Source: Candidatus Thiodubiliella endoseptemdiera (GTDB taxonomy: Bacteria > Pseudomonadota > Gammaproteobacteria > PS1 > Pseudothioglobaceae). Taken from it: a stretch of DNA of 64,000 nucleotides. Below, piece by piece: positions 8,873-20,500 of the stretch (position 1 is its first letter; every line of letters starts with the position of its first letter). A model generated the notes under the pieces. That model saw only the letters and a program-made list of their open reading frames with translations. It searched no databases and was not told the origin of the DNA. Where the stretch lies: positions 124,001 to 188,000 of the forward strand of contig JACCHT010000001.1 in NCBI GenBank assembly GCA_013416635.1, in the 5' to 3' direction. Both the position numbers and the translations under genes were made by a program.

Positions 8873-9346
8873 CTGGCACTTTTAATGAATACACCAAACA
8901 AACAGTAGTTGGCAGCACCTACACTTTTGAAAGAACTGTTAATATTGGCGGTACCGATTATCAAGAAGAAGTCTCCTTCACAGCCTCTAATGGCGATAGG
9001 GTTTATTTTGCAAATGGTTTTGTTAAGATTGATATAACAGGCGATGATGGGCTATTAGAAGCAGGTGTTTTTAAGAGAATTATATCCACTGATATTGACG
9101 GTAGTGAGTCAACTCCAGGTTTGGGGATTGGTTTAAGTATTACCGATGATTTAGCAGAAACAAGCATTATTAACAAGGCAAAGGTAGGCACAGATATTAC
9201 CTATACTTTTACTTTTAAAGATGATGTTACTGGTTTTGATAAAAATGATATTGAAGTGACAGGTGGAACAAAAGGTGCTTTCAGTGGCAGTGGCAGTGTT
9301 TATTCGTTAGTAGTCAGCGTGACAGATAACTCAACAACTGACTTAT

Positions 9347-11191
9347 TTGTTGGTGTGGCAAAGATGCGGCAATTGGAGGAGTATTGGCACAAAATACGCT
9401 AGTAATAGTCATAAAGTTGATACCGTTGTACCCAGCAAACCCATAAGTTTAGATTTAGCCACAGAGGACGATTCAGGCACAAGTAATAGTGACAACCTAA
9501 CTAATAAAACCTCAAACCTCACCATCACAGGCAGTGCAGAAGTCGGTGCTACTATAAGATTATACAATGGTACCAACACAACAGCCATAGGCTCTGAAAT
9601 AGTAAAGGCTAATGGCACATTCTCTATTGATATCAGTTTAACCCAAAGCACAACTCCACACAGCATTACCGCAAGAGCAACAGATGTTGCGGGTAATGAA
9701 AGTTTGGTTTCTGATGCTTTGGCGATTACTGTGGATACTACTACTGCTGCTCTCACCGCACAAGCAATGAGCGTTATCTTGGGTGAAGACTCTAACCTAG
9801 TAATTGACTTTAGTGAAAACATCAAAGCCGGCACAGGCAATATTGTCATTCATAAAGCCAGCGACAATACCATTGTAGAAACCATTGCTATTGACAATAG
9901 TAAAATTAGCATTGCTAACGATAAACTTACTATTAATCCTACTGCTGATTTAACTGAAGGCACTTATTACATCAAAATGGCATCTGGCGTAATCACCGAT
10001 ATGGCAGGCAATGTCTTTGCAGGTATCACTAATTTAGGTGCTGACACCACTTGGGCATTTGAAACCAAAGCACTTTTTACCACAGTTATGGTAGAAGGTT
10101 TGAATGATGGTTATATTAACAACTCTGAAAAATCTACTGTTGAAATATCAGGTGTAATCACTAGTGGAGGTAATAATCCTACCATTAATAAAGTTGAATT
10201 TTTTAAAGACGGTTCAAGCGATGCTATAAAAACAATAAACAATGTTTCTGTTGATAATAATAAAATTTGGAAAATTGAGAATAACGAGTTAGTGGCGCTT
10301 AATTTAGACGATGGCTCTTACACGCTTAAGATTACCTTAGCAGATGGTGGCACATCCGTTACATCAATTTTCCCAACCAGTGGTTCGATAATTATTGACA
10401 CCTTAGCACCAACGGCATTAAATGTAACAGCAACACTTATTTCAAACACAGATTCTGATATCACAGTAACAAGCACAGATTCTAGTGTGGGTTATTTGGT
10501 TCACAACTCATTGTCTGGCGATGCGATTAATACAGTTGCTAAACTTGAAGCTTTAGTAGCTGGCAATAAAGTCAATAAAGTAACGGGATTAGGGGGTGAT
10601 GCTCGTAGTTTTAACCCGCATGATTTAATAGAGGGTACTTATAATTGGTATTTAGCTGACCAAGCAGGAAATATTTCAGCTAAATCTAATGATGTGGTAA
10701 TGGACAACACTGCCCCAATCCTAACAACACAAGCTTCGGCCGAATTGGGTGAAACCTCAGACCTGATGCTTGATTTTAATGAAGACATTCAAGCAGGTAG
10801 TACAGGTAGTATTGTTATTAAAGGTAGTGATGATGGAGTAATAGCAACCATTAATATTACTGAGACAACTAAATTCAGCATTGCTGGCGATAAACTCACC
10901 ATTGATGTGTCAGCATTAGGTTTAACTGATAATAAATTAACCCAAGGCAGTTACTATATCACCATGGATGCAGGCACAGTAACTGACATAGCGGGTAACG
11001 ATGCTGCTGCCATTACTAAAGATACTAACCAATGGGTATTTGCAACCAAAGCACTTTTTACCACAATCGCTTGGATAGGTGCCGATGATAACTACATTAA
11101 TAACACAGAGAAAGGAACAGACTTACTCTCAGGTGTTGTTATCAGCACAACTACAACCCAACGATTGAAGAAATTAGATTTTACGAGGTAA
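9347..11191 (+). CDS. Giant protein A, Ig-like fragment 1
   Basis: After about 25 out-of-frame residues this frame carries Ig-like modules. First comes the module with NLTITGSAEVGATIRLYN, then an SbsA-type module (LVIDFSENIKAGTGNIVIHK). A module absent from B follows (VEGLNDGYINNSEKSTVEIS), then a second SbsA-type module shared with B. It ends by frameshift near 11190. Such modules stiffen and extend surface proteins. Confidence 0.6.
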   Translation: MLVWQRCGNWRSIGTKYASNSHKVDTVVPSKPISLDLATEDDSGTSNSDNLTNKTSNLTITGSAEVGATIRLYNGTNTTAIGSEIVKANGTFSIDISLTQSTTPHSITARATDVAGNESLVSDALAITVDTTTAALTAQAMSVILGEDSNLVIDFSENIKAGTGNIVIHKASDNTIVETIAIDNSKISIANDKLTINPTADLTEGTYYIKMASGVITDMAGNVFAGITNLGADTTWAFETKALFTTVMVEGLNDGYINNSEKSTVEISGVITSGGNNPTINKVEFFKDGSSDAIKTINNVSVDNNKIWKIENNELVALNLDDGSYTLKITLADGGTSVTSIFPTSGSIIIDTLAPTALNVTATLISNTDSDITVTSTDSSVGYLVHNSLSGDAINTVAKLEALVAGNKVNKVTGLGGDARSFNPHDLIEGTYNWYLADQAGNISAKSNDVVMDNTAPILTTQASAELGETSDLMLDFNEDIQAGSTGSIVIKGSDDGVIATINITETTKFSIAGDKLTIDVSALGLTDNKLTQGSYYITMDAGTVTDIAGNDAAAITKDTNQWVFATKALFTTIAWIGADDNYINNTEKGTDLLSGVVISTTTTQRLKKLDFTR

Positions 11192-11301
11192 CAAATGGTG
11201 TAACTTCATCAACTGCTGCCTTTACCATTGCTAAATCAAATATTACCCAGCCTGCAACAGTAAGCGGTGTTGCTAAATCTTGGTCTATTACAGCTGCCAA
11301 T

Positions 11302-13926
11302 ATGCCAGATTTAGCAGATGGCAAAACTTATATCGCTAAAATTGACTTAAAAGACGGCAGCACAGAGGTTACTAAAACCAGCAAAGCAGTAACTTACGAC
11401 TTCACTGCCCCAACAGTTAGTAGCGTAGTATTTACTAGTAACCCAGGTGCTGATAAGACTTACAAAGCAGGTGATACTGTTGAAATAACGGTTACCATGA
11501 GTGAGAATACAACCGTAACTGACAGCCCAAGAATTGCACTATTATCTGGCAAATATGCAACTTATGCATCGGGTTCAGGTTCAGATAAATTGATATTTAC
11601 ATATACCGTTGCAACTGGTGATACTGATGCTAATGGATTAGCAATTGTTGCAAATGCGCTCAATTTAAATGGTGGTACGCTTACAGATACTGCAGGCAAC
11701 ACAGCAGTAATAACACACGCTGCTGTAGCCGATAATGCTGAGCATATGGTTGACACTATGCTACCAACACTCATTATTAGCAATAATATAACAGGAGACG
11801 CTGGCATTAATGCCAATATCACCTATACCTTTAGCTTTGGTGAAGCAGTTATAAACTTTGACGAAACTGATATTAGCGTAAGCAACGGCAAGAAAGGCTT
11901 GTTCACCAAAGTGAGTGACACACGCTACACCCTAATCGTTACTCAAACAGGCTCAGCAAATGACATAACCGTTAGCGTTGCTACTGGTGCAGCAAAAGAC
12001 AGTGCAGGGAATCTCAGCATTAGCGCACAATCCGTACAAACAACAGATTTAGAAAGACCCACCATTGCCATTAGCATGAACAACACCAATTTTTTGAGAA
12101 ATGGCGACACCGCAACCGTTACCTTTGATTTTAGTGAAGCACTGGCAACAAGCAGTTTTAACCTTAATGACATCACCACAGCCAATGGCAACCTCACTAA
12201 TTTAAGCATTGATAGCACCAATCTTAGTCGTTATACCGCCACCTACACAGCAACAAAAAACATAGATTCTATCCATATCAGTTTTTTCATTACCACAGGC
12301 TGGACAGATATCGCCGGCAATACGCCCGCAGCACCTATCCAAGTATCTGTAACCTCTGAGCATCAATCTTCGCCTATCTTAGCTGTCAAACAAGGTGAAG
12401 ACCAATACCTTAATGCAACAGAATCCACCATTAACATAGAAATTGCCTTACAACCAGATGCCAAAAAAGATGACAAAATTCAGCTTAAAACCAGCTCAAA
12501 AACACTGGGCAATCCTTATATTATTACACAAGCTGATATTGACAATGGCAAGTGCCTGATTGAGGTTAATAAAGCAATCTTAGGCGGTGATGGCACAGAA
12601 GTCGGCATCATCGCATTTATGCAATACCAATCAGGCAATGTCAGTGAAGACAGTAATGTGCTATTAATCACCATAGATGAAACACCGCCATTACCCATTG
12701 CCAATAGTTGGTGGCATATTAACACCCCGCCAACGGGACAAAATGCCTTTATATTAGGTGATCTCATTGAACTCAGTCTTACCACAGACGAACCTTTAAA
12801 ATTTGGCAATACTGCTGGTTCTCAACTCATGATGGACGACAAAGTATTTACCCTTGACACATTCAAATCCAGTGCCACTAGCAACAAACAACTTGTCTTT
12901 ACCCATCAAGTCCAAGCCAATGAAATCATGGCACGGCAACAAGCCGTTATTAGAGCCGATGAAATCACCCTCAACGGAGTTACCGACCTAGCAGGAAACA
13001 CACTTGATCTATCCACTTTAGCAGAAACAAGCCTCTACTCATCTGCCATTTTTTATCAACCTAGCACCCATCCTTTTGACAGCATCAACACCACTAACAA
13101 CGCCACCCCAACCTTCGCTGATATTGACCAAGACGGCGACCTAGACCTCATTATCGGCAATGCCACAGGCACATTGTCGTATTACCAAAATAAAAACAAC
13201 AGCGGCACCAACAGTTTTACCAAAATAACCCTAAATAACCCCTTCCAAAACATTCAACATACCAACGCCACCCCAACCTTTGCTGATATTGACCAAGACG
13301 GCGACCTAGACCTTATTGTTGGTGCCGGCGATGGCAAACTCTATTTCTACAAAAACACCCAACAAAGTTTCAACCTCGTTGCCTCAAACTTCAACCCATT
13401 CAGCCACATCAGCATCGGCGCAAACGCCACCCCAACCTTCGCCGACATCAACCAAGACGGCTACCTAGACCTCATCATCGGCAACACTACAGGCAAACTA
13501 ACCTATTACCAAAACACCAAAAATACCTTTACCAAAGTCAGTGCCATCAACAACCCTTTCCAAAACATTACTCACGCTAACGCCAGCCCAACTTTTGTTG
13601 ACATCGACCAAGACGGCGACTTAGACCTTGTAATAGGCGATTCAAATGGCAAACTGCACTATTATTACCGAAACACCAACGGTGTGTTCACTGTGCAAAC
13701 TGGTAGCAATAACCCAATTGCCAATATTGCCGTTAGTAATAACGCCAAACCAACCTTTGCCGACATAGACAGCAACGGCACCTTAGATTTAATCATAGGC
13801 GATCAAAACGGCTTACAATACTACCAACGCCAGCACTCAGAAGTGATTGATACCATAGCGCCTAGGGTAACCCTTCTGATTAAAAACACCACACTACTCA
13901 GGGTGAAAGCCCCAAGTGATATTTAA
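11302..13926 (+). CDS. Giant protein A, Ig-like plus first FG-GAP block
   Basis: 874 codons. Four or five Ig-like modules of the 'VTFDFSEAL...NDITTANG' type come first. A block of five FG-GAP-like units follows, each with a Ca-binding loop such as DIDQDGDLDL. In this block the residues before the loop are almost fixed (NATPTFADI), in contrast to copy B. The frame is lost at 13926. Confidence 0.6.
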   Translation: MPDLADGKTYIAKIDLKDGSTEVTKTSKAVTYDFTAPTVSSVVFTSNPGADKTYKAGDTVEITVTMSENTTVTDSPRIALLSGKYATYASGSGSDKLIFTYTVATGDTDANGLAIVANALNLNGGTLTDTAGNTAVITHAAVADNAEHMVDTMLPTLIISNNITGDAGINANITYTFSFGEAVINFDETDISVSNGKKGLFTKVSDTRYTLIVTQTGSANDITVSVATGAAKDSAGNLSISAQSVQTTDLERPTIAISMNNTNFLRNGDTATVTFDFSEALATSSFNLNDITTANGNLTNLSIDSTNLSRYTATYTATKNIDSIHISFFITTGWTDIAGNTPAAPIQVSVTSEHQSSPILAVKQGEDQYLNATESTINIEIALQPDAKKDDKIQLKTSSKTLGNPYIITQADIDNGKCLIEVNKAILGGDGTEVGIIAFMQYQSGNVSEDSNVLLITIDETPPLPIANSWWHINTPPTGQNAFILGDLIELSLTTDEPLKFGNTAGSQLMMDDKVFTLDTFKSSATSNKQLVFTHQVQANEIMARQQAVIRADEITLNGVTDLAGNTLDLSTLAETSLYSSAIFYQPSTHPFDSINTTNNATPTFADIDQDGDLDLIIGNATGTLSYYQNKNNSGTNSFTKITLNNPFQNIQHTNATPTFADIDQDGDLDLIVGAGDGKLYFYKNTQQSFNLVASNFNPFSHISIGANATPTFADINQDGYLDLIIGNTTGKLTYYQNTKNTFTKVSAINNPFQNITHANASPTFVDIDQDGDLDLVIGDSNGKLHYYYRNTNGVFTVQTGSNNPIANIAVSNNAKPTFADIDSNGTLDLIIGDQNGLQYYQRQHSEVIDTIAPRVTLLIKNTTLLRVKAPSDI
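13072..13840 (+). repeat. FG-GAP/VCBS block A1, five units
   Basis: Five units, each with a DxDxDG-type loop (DIDQDGDLD, DIDQDGDLD, DINQDGYLD, DIDQDGDLD, DIDSNGTLD) followed by LIIG/LVIG and a YYxN strand. The spacing is about 50-57 residues. Confidence 0.75.
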
Positions 13927-14472
13927 TTTTAGTGAAGCTGTGAAGGTTTTAGCCTGAGTAATCTCAGTGCTGACAACGCCATCACTGAGTCAGTTAAAAC
14001 TCAATCCTAATCGCCACAGCACCCAGCCATTTTCTTATATTGCCACCTTGACCCCAACTGACGACATCAAACAAAACAAAAACCGCATTACTGTAAATAC
14101 CAACTGGCACGACTAAACGGCAACACACCCGCCGACAGTTTGACCTCAGAACAATTATCAAATCTTCACCGACACCAGCCGCATCAAACCAAAACTGGGA
14201 GAGTAATCAACCTCCTAGCGGACAAGAAGCGTTTGCCCAAGGCGATACTATTACCATTACCTTAACGCTAACGGGTAATATCAAGGTTGACAACAAGGTT
14301 GACAACGAGCAAGCTTATTTGATTATTAGCGGTAAGCGTTTTGAGGTTGATAAAGCAGCTTTTGACGGTGCAACGGATAAAACTGTTTTGACCTTTACTT
14401 ATACCGTGAAAGCGGGAGACACTTTAGGTTTGTCTGACTTTGTTGTTGATAAAGAGCAGGTCTTTTTAACAG

Positions 14473-16119
14473 GTGTTACGATACTTTGATAATACGCTTG
14501 ATATAGCGACAATGCCAGATCAGGTGCAGTTGTTAGGAGGGCAAAGCTTGTTTAAGCAAGAAGATTCATTGAGTGTTACGGTGCCTTCGGGTAAATATCC
14601 ATCTTATAATCAATTTTATGTAGATATTAATGCTGATGGTTATATGGATGTTATTTCAACGCATAACTATGCAGTCATTCTAGATAACTTCTATTTTTAT
14701 TTCTTCCAAGGTTCTGCCGACGGCTTGCAGTTTAAAGAAGTAGCAGGCACACTTTTTGACAATACCTCTCTATCAGGCGATTATCTGAGTTCAGTTATCT
14801 TTGCTGATGTGGATGGTGATAATGATTTAGATATGCTGGTTGGGCAATCAACTGGCAATCTAAGATATTTTGAAAATGCAAACGGTGTTTACAGTTTGAA
14901 CGATGGACATTCATTATCCCACATCAGTCATTTCGGCATCACCACCCCCACCTTCGCCGACATCGATGCAGACGGCGATGCAGATGTCATCGTCGGTGAC
15001 TCTGGCGGCGGCCTGCGCTACTTCACCAATCACCAAGGTGTATTCACCCAACAAACAGGCACAAACAACCCCTTTACCATGGATGTCGGCACCAACAGTA
15101 AACCCGCTTTCGCTGATGTCGATGCAGACGGTGATTTAGATCTACTAATCGGCAATGGTTCTATTTGGTATTATTATGAAAACATCAACAACATATGGAG
15201 ATTGCAAACAAACGAAAACAACCCATTCAATGGCTTTGCAGACGGCACCCCCAATTTTGTAGATGTTGATTTTGACGGCAAGATGGATTTAGTCGTTACC
15301 ACAGGAAGAAAAACCTATTATTATCACAACATCCAACGCCCCATCATCGATACCACACCCCCCGAAGCCCCCCTCATTAAAATCCACGACACCTCCCTCG
15401 CCACAGGCGACACCACCCTAGTCGAATTCCATTTTAAAGAAAAAGTCCTAGACTTTACAACAGATGACATCACCGCTGAAAATGCCAGTCTCAGTGAATT
15501 TAGGCAAAACACAGGTTTAGGTCCCTTCGTCTGGACAGCAATCCTCACCCCCGATACAGGCATTACAGACAGCATAAACACCCTCACCGTTGGCACCGAT
15601 TGGCACGATGTCGCCGGCAATAAGCCCAGCCAACCCAGCACCTCAGCCAACTACAAAGTCATCAACCAAGAGCCACCCAAAATCAGCACCACCACCACCG
15701 ACTGGGTCTTCAACACCCCACCCGCAGGACAAAAATACTTCTCCATCGGCGACACAATGACCCTAACCCTAACCGTCAGCGAAGCCGTCCAAGTAGCTGA
15801 TACCAGTGCCTACATCACCGTCGCCAACAAACGCTTCAACATCAACAAATCCGCTTTTGACACTAGTACCGATAAAACCAAACTCAGTTTCGACTACACC
15901 GTCGTTAAAGGCGACCACCTAATCATCGGCGATTTCATCGTCAACAACACCCATTTAACAGGCGTAACCAATGCCGCAGGCGTAGCAATCAACAACCTCA
16001 CCACAGAATTAGCTCTATTAAAGAATAGCGACGCCTTCGAACGCAAATCCGGCACAGAAAACCCTCTAAAATTCATAAACGGCTACCTCGCCAGCCTCAC
16101 ACCTCAGTCCACTTCATAG
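14473..16119 (+). CDS. Giant protein A, second FG-GAP block plus Ig-like
   Basis: 548 codons. Five FG-GAP-like units (loops DINADGYMD, DVDGDNDLD, DIDADGDAD, DVDADGDLD, DVDFDGKMD) are followed by two Ig-like modules (LATGDTTLVEFHFKEKVLDF and the TDWVFNTPPAGQKYFSIGD type). It ends by frameshift. Codons here end mostly in C, unlike the T-ending codons of copy B. Confidence 0.6.
   Translation: MLRYFDNTLDIATMPDQVQLLGGQSLFKQEDSLSVTVPSGKYPSYNQFYVDINADGYMDVISTHNYAVILDNFYFYFFQGSADGLQFKEVAGTLFDNTSLSGDYLSSVIFADVDGDNDLDMLVGQSTGNLRYFENANGVYSLNDGHSLSHISHFGITTPTFADIDADGDADVIVGDSGGGLRYFTNHQGVFTQQTGTNNPFTMDVGTNSKPAFADVDADGDLDLLIGNGSIWYYYENINNIWRLQTNENNPFNGFADGTPNFVDVDFDGKMDLVVTTGRKTYYYHNIQRPIIDTTPPEAPLIKIHDTSLATGDTTLVEFHFKEKVLDFTTDDITAENASLSEFRQNTGLGPFVWTAILTPDTGITDSINTLTVGTDWHDVAGNKPSQPSTSANYKVINQEPPKISTTTTDWVFNTPPAGQKYFSIGDTMTLTLTVSEAVQVADTSAYITVANKRFNINKSAFDTSTDKTKLSFDYTVVKGDHLIIGDFIVNNTHLTGVTNAAGVAINNLTTELALLKNSDAFERKSGTENPLKFINGYLASLTPQSTS
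14596..15330 (+). repeat. FG-GAP/VCBS block A2, five units
   Basis: Five divergent Ca-loop units, listed under the fragment 14473-16119. The units are far less alike than in copy B, so this array is older. Confidence 0.7.
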
Positions 16120-16800
16120 ATTTAGACAATGATGGCATCCAAGAAATAGCCTACAGTGCATGGAAGAGTGTAGGTGAAAATGACTATAGCCAAGTTTTTT
16201 ATTACAAAAGAACAGACGGCCAAAGCGCTTTCACAGAAATCCCCAACAACAATAGCCCCTTTAAAAACCTTGAACGCCAAAAAGTAATGACTTTTGCCGA
16301 CATGGACAAAGATGGCGATTTAGATCTCTTAACAAATAGCGGCTATTACAAAAATAATAATGGCACATTCGTAAAAATAGAAGGCAATAACAACCCTTTC
16401 GCAACTGTTAATTTTGGCAGCAACACAATGCACACCTTAGTAGATTTAGACAATGATGGCGATATCGACCTAATAACCTCCAATTCTGACGACGGCGTCC
16501 TCTTATTATGAAAACAACAACAACACTTACACAATAAAACCCACTCATCCACTCACCGGACTAGATCTAGGCACCATCGTCAAACTAACCTTCAAAGATT
16601 TAGACGGCGACGGCGATCTAGACCTAATATCAGGCAGCGACTACGATGCAAACAATGAGCAAGCCATCAACTACTATAAAAACACCGGCACCGCCACCAC
16701 CCCTCTTTTCAGCAAACAAGTCGGTGCAAACGATTTTTTTGACAACATCGAACACAACCGCATTCAAATAGGAACTCCCGAATTAGGCGACATTAACAAC
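16105..16800 (+). repeat. FG-GAP/VCBS block A3, five degraded units in shifting frames
   Basis: Loops readable across frames are DLDNDGIQE, DMDKDGDLD, DLDNDGDID, DLDGDGDLD and DINNDGN. The frame is lost near 16119 and 16511, and the sequence after 16800 is too degraded to assign up to about 17350. Confidence 0.6.
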
Positions 16801-17163
16801 GATGGAAACTCGTTTCAGTCACAGCAGAAAGCAACAAGGACAACCTCTCACTACGCAAGGCACACCCTTCAAAGTAAATCAACACCACTAACACATGACG
16901 CCATCTCAGCTACACCGCACGCAAACTATCTAACATTCACTGAAACGGACCTCACCCGACAACAAATACATAAAACCAACACCATTTGACTCCAAGACTT
17001 ATATTTCTATAGCCTTAAACACCTGAAATGAATGCCAACTCGGTTACCTCAGCAAAGCGGATAAGACAGCCTCAGAATCGGAGTCTTGACATTACCTTAG
17101 GTAGAATAACACATACCCTCAGTATTAGTTGACACCGCACATCATATCTAAATCATCATTTTC

Positions 17164-17183
17164 TGACAAGGCGGACCTTGTCA
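17164..17183. repeat. Palindrome near the end of giant gene A
   Basis: TGACAAGG / CCTTGTCA with a CGGA spacer; near copy of the palindrome at 8073-8093, so gene A lies between the pair. Confidence 0.6.
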
Positions 17184-17394
17184 GTTGAATACAATAAAAC
17201 CAGAAATACCAACTTATTTCTATAGATTAAAGACTTTACAATAGAATGTTGCCGGTTACTGAAGGTGATTTAATTACAGGTTCTCAAAATAAGTCTTGCT
17301 GGTACTTGGTTGAAGACAAGTGGCTATTTAGTATTAAGCAAAATGAACAGTAAATCAGCACTGATAATCTTATTCTTACATAAAGCAAGCTAAT

Positions 17395-17427
17395 AAAAAA
17401 CCCGCCTTATTAAAGCGGGTTTTTTAT
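17395..17427 (+). terminator. Terminator after giant gene A
   Basis: AAAAAACCCGC ... GCGGGTTTTTT hairpin 11 bp after the gene A stop. The equivalent hairpin lies after gene B at 28051-28085, so the gene ends are homologous too. Confidence 0.85.
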
Positions 17428-17536
17428 GGAAAAATATCAACCAAAATAGAAACAATTAGGGTTAGAATAAAGCCCCTTGATTAGATACCAAATTGGTAAT
17501 ATTTTCAGGGTTTACTAAGTCCAAAAATTTAAAAAC

Positions 17537-17566
17537 TTGAACTTGAAGGAATAAGTTATGTATAAT
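17537..17566 (+). promoter_or_regulatory. Candidate sigma-70 promoter of giant gene B
   Basis: TTGAAC (17537-17542), an 18-bp spacer and a perfect TATAAT (17561-17566), 32 bp before the ATG. The upstream region differs from that of genes A and C, so B may be expressed differently. The RBS AGGAC is retained just before the ATG. Confidence 0.55.
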
Positions 17567-17598
17567 ACAATTTAATTTTTATAAAACAGGACAACCCC

Positions 17599-20500
17599 AT
17601 GCCAGGACAAACAAAATACTTCATCAGCAACACCAACGGCTTCTTCGTCAACTGGTATTCCGATATCACCGGACTTGAATCTCACGGACAAGCATTAAAA
17701 GTATCTGGCAATAGTGGAGACGATGCCGTCTATGTAGGACAAGGCACCAAAGTCGATGCAACAGGGCTTACTTCAACAGGTGGCAATGATTCAATTTATT
17801 TAACCGGCACTTTTAACAACTACGAACAAACACTAGATGGCAATACCTACACCTTCAAAAGAACGGTTACTATTGGCGGTACCGATTACCAAGAAGAAGT
17901 CTCCTTCACAGCCTCTAATGGCGACAGGGTTTATTTTGCAAATGGTTTTTTTAAGATTGATATAACAGGCAATGATGGGCTATCAAATGCAGGCGTTTTT
18001 CAGAAAATTAAATTCGCTGATATTGATTCCAGTTCAATAACACCCACCGACCCTTTAACCACTCAACCCGCCATTGACAAAGGCACTGCCAGTGAAGTTG
18101 GTACTACTAAAGTATTTATTTCTGATAACAACGGTGAGCACATTACCCCTGGTGTCAAAGGCTCAGTATTTAAGATATCTGGCAATAGTGGCAATGACAC
18201 AGTTTATGTTGCCAAAGGCACAAAAGTTGATGCAACAGGACTCACCTCAACAGGTGGCAATGATGTTGTTTATTTAACTGGCACTTTTAATGAATACACC
18301 AAACAAACAGTAGTTGACAGCACCTACACTTTTGAAAGAACTGTTAATATTGGCGGTACCGATTATCAAGAAGAAGTCTCCTTCACAGCCTCTAATGGCG
18401 ATAGGGTTTATTTTGCAAATGGTTTTGTTAAGATTGATATAACAGGCGATGATGGGCTATTAGAAGCAGGTGTTTTTAAGAGAATTATATCCACTGATAT
18501 TGACGGTAGTGAGTCAACTCCAGGTTTGGGGATTGGTTTAAGTATTACCGATGATTTAGCAGAAACAAGCATTATTAACAAGGCAAAGGTAGGCACAGAT
18601 ATTACCTATACTTTTACTTTTAAAGATGATGTTACTGGTTTTGATAAAAATGATATTGAAGTGACAGGTGGAACAAAAGGTGCTTTCAGTGGCAGTGGCA
18701 GTGTTTATTCGTTAGTAGTCAGCGTGACAGATAACTCAACAACTGACTTATTTGTTGGTGTGGCAAAAGATGCGGCAATTGGAGGAGGTATTGGCACAGA
18801 ATACGCTAGTAATAGTCATAAAGTTGATACCGTTGTACCCAGCAAACCCATAAGTTTAGATTTAGCCACAGAGGACGATTCAGGCACAAGTAATAGTGAC
18901 AACCTAACTAATAAAACCTCAAACCTCACCATCACAGGCAGTGCAGAAGTCGGTGCTACTATAAGATTATACAATGGTACCAACACAACAGCCATAGGCT
19001 CTGAAACAGTAAAGGCTAATGGCACATTCTCTATTGATATCAGTTTAACCCAAAGCACAACCCCACACAGCATTACCGCAAGAGCAACAGATGTTGCGGG
19101 TAATGAAAGTGCAGTTTCTGATGCTTTGGCGATTACTGTGGATACTACTACTGCTACTCTCACCGCACAAGCAGTGAGTGTTATCTTGGGTGAATCCTCT
19201 AACCTAGTAATTGACTTTAGTGAAAACATCAAAGCCGGCACAGGCAATATTGTCATTCATAAAGCCAGCGACAATACCATTGTAGAAACCATTGCTATTG
19301 ACAATAGTAAAATTAGCATTGCTAACGATAAACTTACTATTAATCCTACTGCTGATTTAACTGAAGGCACTTATTACATCAAAATGGCATCTGGCGTAAT
19401 CACCGATATGGCAGGCAATGTCTTTGCAGGTATCACTAATTTAGGTGCTGACACCACTTGGGCATTTGAAACCAAAGCACTTTTTACCACAATCGCTTGG
19501 ATAGGTGCCGATGATAACTACATTAATGATAGTGAAAAAGACGCAACCGCACTCTCAGGCACAGTAGCGGGAGCAGGTACCTTATCTATTACTAAGATTG
19601 AGTTTTTTGAAGGTAGTAATACAGTAGGCACAGCAATAACTTCAGGATTACCAGCTGTTGCAGCTGACGGCACCTGGACACTCGCACATTCTGCTATGCC
19701 ATCTGAATTAGCCGATGGAAAAACCTACACGGCTGTAGTAACGCTTAGTGATGGCACCAATTCAGCAATTAGCACTAGCACAGCAGTAACTTATGACACC
19801 ATTAGCCCAACCCCAATCACGACCAATCCATGGACTTTAAGCGATATTCCAGCGGGACAATCTGCTTTTAAGGTAGGGGATGTTATCAGCCTAACACTGA
19901 CAATGAGTGAGACCTTGAAACTTAATAGCACCACAGGCTCTAAAGTGGTCATTGCAGGCAAAGACTTTGTTTTGGATAAAACCGCCTCTACAACTGCAGG
20001 TGATAAGAAACTGGTGTTTAAATATAGCGTTCAAGCTGGAGATAGCATTGCCACTACAGACTTTGATATTGACAATCCAACAAGCGATATTACGCTAAAT
20101 AATATAACAGATGTCGCAGGTAATGCACCAGTATTTACCGCTGATAGAGTAGTGTTGGCTAAGACTAAGCTTGAGTATATTGAAAAAATAGGTTTGGGTA
20201 ATAATCCTTTTGAGGGTATTGATGTGGGGTATGTTTCTGTGCCAATCTTGGCTGATATTGACGGCGATGGCGACCTAGATTTGGTGGTGGGTGAGAGTAA
20301 TGGCACCCTTAAATACTATCAAAACACAGGCACTACTTCTAACCCTGCTTATGAAGCAAAAACTGGAGATAGCAATCCTTTTAATGGCATTGATGTGGGA
20401 AATGCTGCCACGCCAACCCTAGCCGATATTGACAGCGATGGTGACCTAGATTTGGTGGTGGGTGAGAATAATGGCACCCTTAAATACTATCAAAATACAA

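Larger units (their letters stand above)
8195..17383 (+). pseudogene. Giant type I-secreted protein A, decayed
   Basis: The whole locus reads as one broken giant gene of about 3,000 codons. Order: N-terminal cassette (from MPGQTKYFISNTNG), several Ig-like domains, a first FG-GAP block (13072-13840), more Ig-like domain, a second FG-GAP block (14596-15330), Ig-like, a third block (16105-16800), degraded sequence, then a C-terminal tail DNLILT and stop at 17381-17383. Against copy B, the first breaks are one-base losses near 8680 and near 9362-9390. Others fall near 11190, 13926-14470, 16119 and 16511. No Sec signal is seen; the tail matches the type I secretion tail of B (DNLILV). The 12-16.8 kb part is C-rich in third positions, unlike B. 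The RBS AGGAC precedes the ATG. I infer a former surface adhesin or toxin-like protein. Confidence 0.75.

Noticed and set aside
18408-18596. Small conserved antisense ORF repeated near 9003, 18408 and 46934
   Set aside because: It is the reverse strand of the shared cassette, so its conservation follows from the sense gene.
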